From Symmetrospora coprosmae (Eukaryota > Basidiomycota > Cystobasidiomycetes > Symmetrosporaceae): DNA of 64,000 bases. Each line of letters opens with the position of its first letter. The stretch's first letter is position 1. The notes beneath the pieces were generated by a model, which did no database searches, was not told the DNA's origin, and worked only from the letters and a program-made list of their open reading frames with translations. The stretch is from the NCBI GenBank assembly GCA_008802785.1, contig VUYT01000007.1:124001-188000 (forward strand). The letters run 5' to 3'. Shown here piece by piece: positions 57,580 through 64,000 of this stretch. The translations under genes and the position numbers were made by a program.

Positions 57580-58158
57580 CGCGTCAGAATGGGTGTGAGC
57601 TGAAGAAACATAGGTCGGTGCTGGCGCAGTGACAGCTCTTCCGCTCTCAAAACGGACCTCTACTACGAACAGCCCAGACCGGGCTGGGGCGCAACCTTAT
57701 GGGCTGCAGAGACATACGAACGATATTGTTACATGGATGTCTATCCTTAAGCAGGCCGTTTGGGTGGCCCCGGGGCTGGCTATAGTTAAAGCGCTCCTGC
57801 ATGTCCGGCAAGGAACTGAACAAGCAAGCAAGCAAGCTCCAAGCCTGCTCGCACACGAGTCTCCGTGATGATACACGAGGCACACGCAATCAGGTAACCG
57901 ACGTGCAAGAGAAGGGCATCCCTGATCCCGACTGGTGTCTGAGCCTGTCCGCGCAGAGCAGGGCGGCCACAGAGGCGATGATGACATCTGCCAAGCACGT
58001 CGGCAAAGTGGTAATGAGCGGCGCATCTCTCGACTTCCCCCGGGGACATGAGGGATGAAGATCAATGGGGAGCTCCCTTTCCCCCAAACGCTCCACTTCC
58101 TCCTCCTTCCTGTTCCCCTCCTCTTTCTGTTCTCACCATTGCTGCACCTGTCGCCACT
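57580..58158. promoter_or_regulatory. divergent region between RRM-like gene and MFS transporter B
   Basis: 580 bases between divergent start codons. A pyrimidine-rich stretch (58078-58140) precedes the transporter start, as is common in fungal core promoters. A long minus-strand frame across 57697-58566 is a shadow. Confidence 0.55.
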
Positions 58159-61100
58159 ATGAGCAAGCCAATGTCGTCCAAGAACCTGGAAAAAGTCCCT
58201 TCGGACAACGAAACTTTGCGCGTCGAGAATGGCGAAAAGGGCGAGAAGATGGGAGTGCAGCATGGCAAGCGCGACCTCTCCGCCGAGAACGCTCGCCTTG
58301 CCAATCCACTTGCAGACCTCAGCCGAGAGGAGCTGCTTGCCGCGGCCGACGAGTTCGTGCGCGAGTACGAGCTCGAAGACATCCGGGAAGACATCGTGCG
58401 TTTGCTGATGTCCCTCGCTGAGAGTGACAGTGTGACGCTTCGGACCCTGACCAGTCTCGGGTAACTTTCTACGTGACAGATCAAAGGCGCACTCGTCTCC
58501 GCGAACCCGTCTGGTTTCGAGAGCATGCCAGAACTCAGCGACGCCGACAAGGAGGCATTCCGCCATGAGATCAACAAGAAGTGGAGCCAGCCCAAGACAC
58601 TCTGGTGGCTTGTTATTGCCTGCTCGGTGCGTTGATATCGCGCAACCAGCCGCGCCAGGACGTCAGAAGGGCTGTCCGGCAACATTCCCTCCTGAAATTT
58701 AGCTGATGTCAGCTCTGTTCAGATGGCTGCCGTCGTGCAAGGCCAGGATCAGTCCCTCATTAACGCGGCGAACGTCTTCTGGTTCGTCCAAATTCATGTT
58801 AAACTGTCTTTACGGTAGAATGGGATACTAAGAGCGATTATACAGGCCGGCACAGTTTGGCGTCGGCAGCAATTCGCGATATGATACCCTGATCGTCGGA
58901 CTCGTCAACGCGTTGAGTGACTCGTACTCTCCACGATACGGCGCTGTCGGCGGCTGACCATGCAACAATTCGCTATAGGGCGCCGTACTTTGCTTGCTGC
59001 ACCATCGCCTGCTGGCTCACCGATCCCCTCAACCACTACTTTGGCCGTCGCGGAACGATTCTGATCAGTTTGGTCTTTGCAACATGTGAGTGGTTTCTAG
59101 CTGCTCAGCTTCGATGGAATTACGCTGACGCACAGGCTTTCCACAGTTCCGTGCATTTGGGCGGCGGTTTCGCCGAACTGGCAGGTCCTGATGGCATCGA
59201 GACTAGTGCTTTCACTGGGCATTGGGCCAAAGAGCGCAACAGTCCCAATCTATGCTGCTGAGACGTGAGCCAGATCTTTCAACAACCAGTCGGGGGGCTT
59301 GTCCACTAATTTTCTAGCTGGAAACCCATCACAGAGCACCGCCTGCCATCCGAGGTGCCCTGGTCATGCAGTGGCAGTTCTGGACGGCTTTTGGCATCAT
59401 GCTGTGAGTCTCTTCGGTGCCGGTCCTGCTGGAGGCTTGTCTGCAGGCGAGGACCATAGTACAAATCTGACATATGTTGGTGCCGACAGTGGGTATATCT
59501 GCGGTGTAGCATTCTACAGTGTTAGTGTACCTTCCATTCCTGGACTCAACTGGCGCCTCATGCTGTGAGTCGATGGAGGTCCTGCTTTCGCGCCGCCGCC
59601 ACCGTTGCCATTCCGCTGAAGCGGGAAGTTACGTCATTTGCAACAGTGGATCGGGCTGCATCCCACCAATCATCGTATTCATTCAAGTTCTCATGCTTCC
59701 TGAGTCGTATGTGTGCTGGTCTTGCAGCGTGGCCGTGTTCCTCGGCTGACCTCCTGTCGCGACTCACCGCTATTTCTACTGCGCTCCTCTCTCACCACCG
59801 TCGGCCTCGCTTTCTCCACTATGCGATGTTCACAGGCCTCGATGGCTTCTTGAGAAGGGCCGATCGCGCAAGGCGTACGCGTCCCTGCTCCGTCTTCGCA
59901 ATACCCCGGTCGAGGCAGCTCGCGACCTCTTCTACATCAGCCAGCTGCTCAAGGCAGAGGCCAGTATGCACCGTGGATCGAGATACCTCGAGTTATTCTC
60001 AATCCCACGCAACGCACGCGCGACTATGGGAGCTACAATCGTCATGTTCATGCAGCAATTCTGCGGTATCAACGTTATTGCCGTGAGTTACGCCCACACC
60101 TGCCAGAAGATGGCTCCGGACGATAGCACTGACACCGCACATCACTGTCCGTAGTACTGTACGTCGAGCGAAGGACGTACTGGTACTGTGGCTTGTAGCC
60201 CCGCTCATGACTTCCGCTCTGATTTGCGGCAACAGACAGCTCTTCCATCCTCGTCGAGAATGGCTTCGGCGATTTTGACGCCTTGCTTGGATCGCTTGGA
60301 TTTGGTGCCATCAACTGGCTCTTCGCCATTCCAGCTATCTTCACCATCGATCGTTACGGCAGGAGGGCCTTGCTGCTCATCGGCTTCCCATGCATGGCCT
60401 TCTGGCTTGCATTCACGGGATCCGTTTTCTACCTTCCCGAGGGCACAGGGCGCGTTGCTGCCATTCTGCTGGGTGAGAGAGGTTGTTCACAGGTTCTAGT
60501 GTATGCGGTACTGATTCTGTTCCTCTCAGGCATTTACTTCTTTGCGATCAGCTACTCGCCTTCCGAGGGTCCAGTCCCGTTTACCTATTCCGCTGAGGCT
60601 TTCCCGTTGTACATTCGTGCCGTCGGTGAGTGCCAGCAGGACCACTCAGACAATTACTCATCTGCTGATCGTGCCTCTCCTCTCGGCAGGCATGTCTTAC
60701 GCTACCGGTTCGTTACTAGGATTGCTTTCCGCTACCCGGCGATGATGCTGATATTATGTTCTGCTCAATTGAAGCTATTTGCTGGGGCTTCAACGGTATC
60801 CTAGCCTTCACCTGGCCCCTGCTCTCCGTCGCCTTCACGCCTTCCGGAGCGGTGCGTACTCGACCCTCAAAGTATGCGCCAGCGGCTCTTGCTGACACAT
60901 TCTCCCCATCCTTGTCTTCCAGTTCTATTATGTATGTGCCCTTTCCCCTTTCAGCGACATTCGCTCGTTGATATTGACTGCCCCCCTGTGATCTCCTCAG
61001 TACGCTGCCTGGAACATCGTGGGCTGGTTCGCCGTACTCCTCCTTCTTCCCGAGACGGCCAAGCTTTGTGAGCTCTCCACCAGCTATCGGTCAACTTCTT

Positions 61101-61319
61101 ACGGGGTCCCAGGGCTAACGACCGTCTTTCAACCCAGCCCTCGAGGAACTTGACCAGGTCTTCTCGGTTCCGACGAGCAGGCAGATTGCACATGGTGCCA
61201 AGTCGCCGAAATATTGGTTCCAGAAGTACATCCTGCGGAAGGACGTCCACATGGAGCCTCTGTATGAGATTGACCCGAGCATGCAGCGAACATACGCTGC
61301 AGCATCCGGCGCTCACTAG
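58159..61319 (+). CDS. MFS sugar/inositol-type transporter B
   Basis: Twelve-helix carrier, plasma membrane or vacuole. A long cytoplasmic N-terminus (about 130 residues, rich in Glu/Asp/Arg, e.g. LSREELLAAADEFVREYELE) leads to the first helix TLWWLVIACSMAAVVQG. Then DQSLINAANVFWPAQFG, APYFACCTIACWLTDPLN, HYFGRRGTILISLVFAT, IWAAVSPNWQVLMASRLVLS, IGPKSATVPIYAAETAPPAI, RGALVMQWQFWTAFGIML, GLNWRLML, LPESPRWLLEKGR, ATIVMFMQQFCGINVIAYYS, GAINWLFAIPAIFTIDRYGR, EGPVPFTYSAEAFPLYIRAV and a last LPETAKLSLEELDQVF. All the FGRR, PESPRW, PETA motifs are present. About a dozen introns; several exons, such as 59157-59265, are read in a frame different from the longest open frame. Resembles fungal MFS proteins with the long N-terminus often annotated as galactose or quinate-type; substrate unknown. 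Confidence 0.9.
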
Positions 61320-61574
61320 ATTCTCCTTGAAGAGCTTCGCCAAAAGCCCACCCGTGTCGCGCTCACGAAAGCCTGGCACGAGGGATTCCCACGAACTGAA
61401 TTGTGCGCTCTCGGAAGTTCTGGCTCATGGCATTTCCAGTCTCTCATTGTACATGGCGGTCACTCCCTGTAGCGTTACAGCTCTCCAAGCTTAGGTTCGT
61501 CTGATCATTTGGAACATCCCACGAAATTTCTTCACATCGCCGCAGGTTTCGAGCACATCGCCGAAGTGCCATCG

Positions 61575-62427
61575 TCACTTCCGGTAGCATGCAGCGATCT
61601 TGCCCGCAGCATCCCGCACGGAACCATCCCGCGCGTAGGCGAGGTGAGGGATGACGGTTCCTCGGCCTGTGCAGAACACGTCGCCTATGTTCTGCGAGGT
61701 TGTCGGGCGCAATCGCGTCAACTATTATTCCTCATCTGCATGTTCATTGTGCTTTACTCACACAGTACGCAAAGAAACAGCTCTGATCGTTGAGCGGGAT
61801 GCCCTGCGAGCCAGTGCGAGCACTCGGGTCCTGCCGGCAGTCGAGATGAGCCCGCGTATCTCAAACGTACTGCAATATGCGAGCCACTTACGCCAAAGAC
61901 TGCAACGGCCACGACGCGAGACTGGACGTTGGCAGGCAGGTCCGTCTGGTGCAGGACCAGGGCACCCTTGGAGTAGCCGCTCAGCGAGAACTTGGCGTTG
62001 GGGCAGCGGGCGGCCAGGCTGGTCACGAGGCTTGCGAGTTCATTGGCGCCTGCTCGAACAGTCACAACACTGAGATAAAGGAGGCGTCTCAGCAAAGTGT
62101 TGGACCACGACAGCAACAGAGGCACGACTCACTACTCTGCGGATGTGTCGTAGTTCAAAGCCTGGACGGTCGCACCAGCCACCTGGGGAGGCAGCGAGTC
62201 TTGCATTGCATTTCCGACGATGCCCAGACCTCGCTCGCTGGTGCCGGCGGCGTTGATGTGGAACAGCGTAGCACATCCAGACTGTCTGGTCTCAAGGTCA
62301 ATGGGGCTGGCGGTGGCGAATGAGGAAAGGGCGGCCAGAGCAGCGGTGATGGTCTGCGAAGGCAGGCAGATGTGAGCTTTGATCAAACAGCGAGCACGGT
62401 CGAAGGGCAGCTCACGAAGAAGCGCAT
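61575..62427 (-). CDS. cutinase family esterase (CE5), secreted
   Basis: Hydrolyses cutin or related esters; secreted. The first exon is 12 bases (62427-62416, MRFF), then TITAALAALSSFATASPIDL completes the signal peptide and RQSG follows. The mature protein starts CATLFHINAAGTSERGLGIV, then GATVQALNYDTSAEYVVTVR, LVTSLAARCPNAKFSLSGYSKGALVLHQ with the nucleophile Ser in GYSKG. The later exons give VFGDPSARTGSQGIPLNDQS, CFFAYCNIGDVFCTGRGTVI (catalytic Asp in GDVFC) and PHLAYARDG (catalytic His). The triad and the two expected disulfide Cys pairs are present. The nucleophile motif is GYSKG rather than the common GYSQG. About 210 residues, normal for the family. The last exon starts at 61726. Confidence 0.9.
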
Positions 62428-63138
62428 GGTGCCTGTTTGAGTCTCAGAAGGGTATAGAAGGTGGAGGCAGAGAGATCGTGAGGGTGAGGTCCGGATGAGA
62501 GGGGTGAGGATGTGGAGGATGAGAAGGAGAGAGCAATGTCAGACAACAGGACTTCAGCATTTATGCAGAAGCGGCCTGGTCAGACGACCGAACCGGTCCT
62601 TCGATGAAGCCGGTTGTCGGAGAGGTTGAATTATCGTAGCTGATTCCAAGATGGCGCTAATGAAAGACGCTAGGATCAGGAGAAAGGCTAGATCAATGTC
62701 TCCGAGCATCCGACAGGGGCCTTCAATAACACGACCAGCTTGTCGGCGATGGTCATGCGTCTCCATTCTGCACTTCAGCCGGACATTGCGACGGGCAAGA
62801 GCGCTGTCAGTGTCACATCGCGGTCGAACCTGGACGACATGTTCGGACAGGCGCTCGCCGTCTGGCAGTATACTTGGGGTCGGTCCGTCGCAACGAACGA
62901 AGTCCAGCTGTCATGCCCGCTTGTAGATTTTCGAGAGAGGCTCTGCAATACTTCGACCCTGTGCGGTACCTCGACAGTTCGTATCCTTCTGAGAGATGTC
63001 GAGATGCTCGCAGTCCGTCCGCGTGTGTACTGTAGCCCCTTTCTGATCGAGGAACTCGGAGAGGAGAGGCAAGAGCTCTTGGACCCAGGAGAACAGCGTC
63101 GCGTCTTGCGGAAAACAGCACATAACATATCATCCACC
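62428..63138. promoter_or_regulatory. divergent region between cutinase and ADE2
   Basis: 710 bases between divergent start codons. On the plus strand, the ADE2 frame stays open for about 400 bases upstream of the ATG at 63139, which may be chance or an alternative N-terminus. No named element found. Confidence 0.5.
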
Positions 63139-64000
63139 ATGCCTCCATCTCCGGTCGTCGGCGTGCTGGGCGGCGGGCAGCTCGGGCGGATGCTCATTGA
63201 GGCCGCCTCGCGCCTGAACGTGCCCGTCCTTGTCCTCGACCCGGGACGCAACTCGCCAGCAAAGCAGATCTCATCGGCAGCACACCTGCACGGCAGCTTC
63301 TCCGACAGCGCGCAGATCCAGCAGCTCGCCAGCCAGGTCGATGTCCTCACTGTCGAGATTGAGCACGTGGATGCAGCAGCTCTCCAGCGGATCCGCGACG
63401 AGAACAAGAGCTCTGGAGGACGTTCAGGCAAGGGCATTGCAGTGCACCCCAGTCCCGGAACGATCTTCACCATCCAGGACAAGTACGAGCAGAAGATCCA
63501 CCTCGCCAACCGCGGCCTGCCTGTGGCCGACTTCCTGCCAGTCGAGGGCGCCGACTCTGCCTCCCTGGAGAAGTCCATCCTAGCCGCCGTCGAGAGCTTC
63601 GGCCTCCCTCTCATGCTCAAGTCGCGGACAGAGGCATACGATGGCAAGGGAAACTACCTATTGAAGAGCAAGGACGATATCGCCAATGCCATTGCGGCCC
63701 TGGGCAACGGTCGTCGGCCACTGTATGCGGAACGCTTCGCCAAGTTTGAGTGCGAGATCGCGGTCATGGTAGCCAGGTCGGCAAACGGCGAGGTCAGGAG
63801 CTACGACCCGGTGGAGACGGTGCACAGGGACAGCATTTGCCATCTCGTTCGGGCGCCTTTGCGAAGGGGCCGGCGGGGTACGTCGGAACGAGCGAGGGAG
63901 TTCGCGGAGACAGCCATCACGGCCTTCGGCGAGGGAGCTGTGGGCATCTTCGGAGTCGAGATGTTCTTGTTGCCAGATGGTGAGTCTTGACTCGGACTCT
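63139..64000 (+). CDS. ADE2: phosphoribosylaminoimidazole carboxylase, N-terminal part (Ade2)
   Basis: Purine synthesis enzyme that carboxylates aminoimidazole ribonucleotide; fungi fuse the ATP-grasp PurK-like half with the PurE-like half. The visible part (63139-63979, then a GTGAGT donor) is the PurK-like half. It begins MPPSPVVGVLGGGQLGRMLI, with the GGGQLGRM nucleotide-binding loop. Then LVLDPGRNSPAKQISSAAHL, VLTVEIEHVDAAALQRIRDE, TIFTIQDKYEQKIHLANRGL, VESFGLPLMLKSRTEAYDGK (the ATP-grasp Lys and Gly loop), KFECEIAVMVARSANGEVRS, VETVHRDSICHLVRAP and GAVGIFGVEMFLLPDG with the metal-binding Glu. The PurE-like half lies beyond the right edge. Start chosen at the usual short N-terminus. Confidence 0.93.

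Noticed and set aside
57697-58566. Minus-strand frame of 289 codons
   Set aside because: Overlaps the clear plus-strand MFS exon 1 and a spacer; no motif or splice support.
59157-59263. Longest frame across this MFS B exon (reads GGGFAELAGPDG...)
   Set aside because: A different frame of the same exon reads CIWAAVSPNWQVLMASRLVL and matches MFS helix 4; the longer frame is a shadow.

Overview
This window is nuclear DNA of a filamentous or yeast-like fungus, most likely a basidiomycete. Genes are closely packed on both strands. Almost every gene is cut by many introns of about 50-90 bases with GTGAGT/GTGCGT/GTAAGT donors and CAG acceptors. Family content fits this: paired CAP10-type GT90 glycosyltransferases, a CPL1-like secreted protein, a cytochrome b5-acyl-CoA dehydrogenase fusion, a GT62 mannosyltransferase, cutinase and an ADE2 ATP-grasp enzyme. 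The smut-related subphylum Ustilaginomycotina is my guess from style only. I see no transposon, viral fossil, rRNA, tRNA or CRISPR array.

Layout. 1-5.1 kb: a NAPE-PLD-like metallo-beta-lactamase cut by the left edge, an orphan gene, and an Anp1/Mnn9-type mannosyltransferase. 5.3-13.8 kb: a secreted DUF7137 protein and two head-to-head GT90 glycosyltransferases. 14-26.5 kb: housekeeping genes (SRR1-like A, DNA polymerase alpha B subunit, V-ATPase subunit B, tubulin cofactor D) and a possible 66-residue gene. 26.7-37.8 kb: an orphan, the cytochrome b5-acyl-CoA dehydrogenase fusion, spliceosomal Dib1, a bHLH transcription factor, cofilin and a YjbQ/UPF0047 enzyme. 37.8-44.7 kb: SRR1-like B, an MFS sugar-type transporter and a divergent cytochrome P450. 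45.5-64 kb: a secreted PAN-like/CPL1-like protein, p23 cochaperone, a hexapeptide acetyltransferase, nitronate monooxygenase, the E4 ubiquitin ligase Ufd2, an RRM-like mitochondrial candidate, a second MFS transporter, a cutinase and the start of ADE2.

There is no operon logic. Neighbours are often divergent and share intergenic regions: GT90/GT90, Vma2/TBCD, Dib1/bHLH, cofilin/YjbQ, MFS/P450, p23/acetyltransferase, RRM/MFS, cutinase/ADE2. Two loose functional themes are visible. One is glycan building and secretion (GT62, DUF7137, two GT90s in 3-14 kb). The other is the cytoskeleton (tubulin cofactor D, cofilin, and two SRR1-like genes whose yeast relative BER1 is linked to microtubules).

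The most unusual findings are about gene architecture. The P450 appears to need an 8-nt and a 2-nt micro-exon to rebuild its heme loop. Cofilin's first coding exon is only the ATG. The YjbQ gene is split into nine exons, one of 12 nt. The secreted PAN-like protein repeats a two-exon module with the same intron positions. Two SRR1-like paralogs keep identical intron phases 23 kb apart. Gene models were built by reading frames and splice sites by hand. Where I give exon sums, they are divisible by three.
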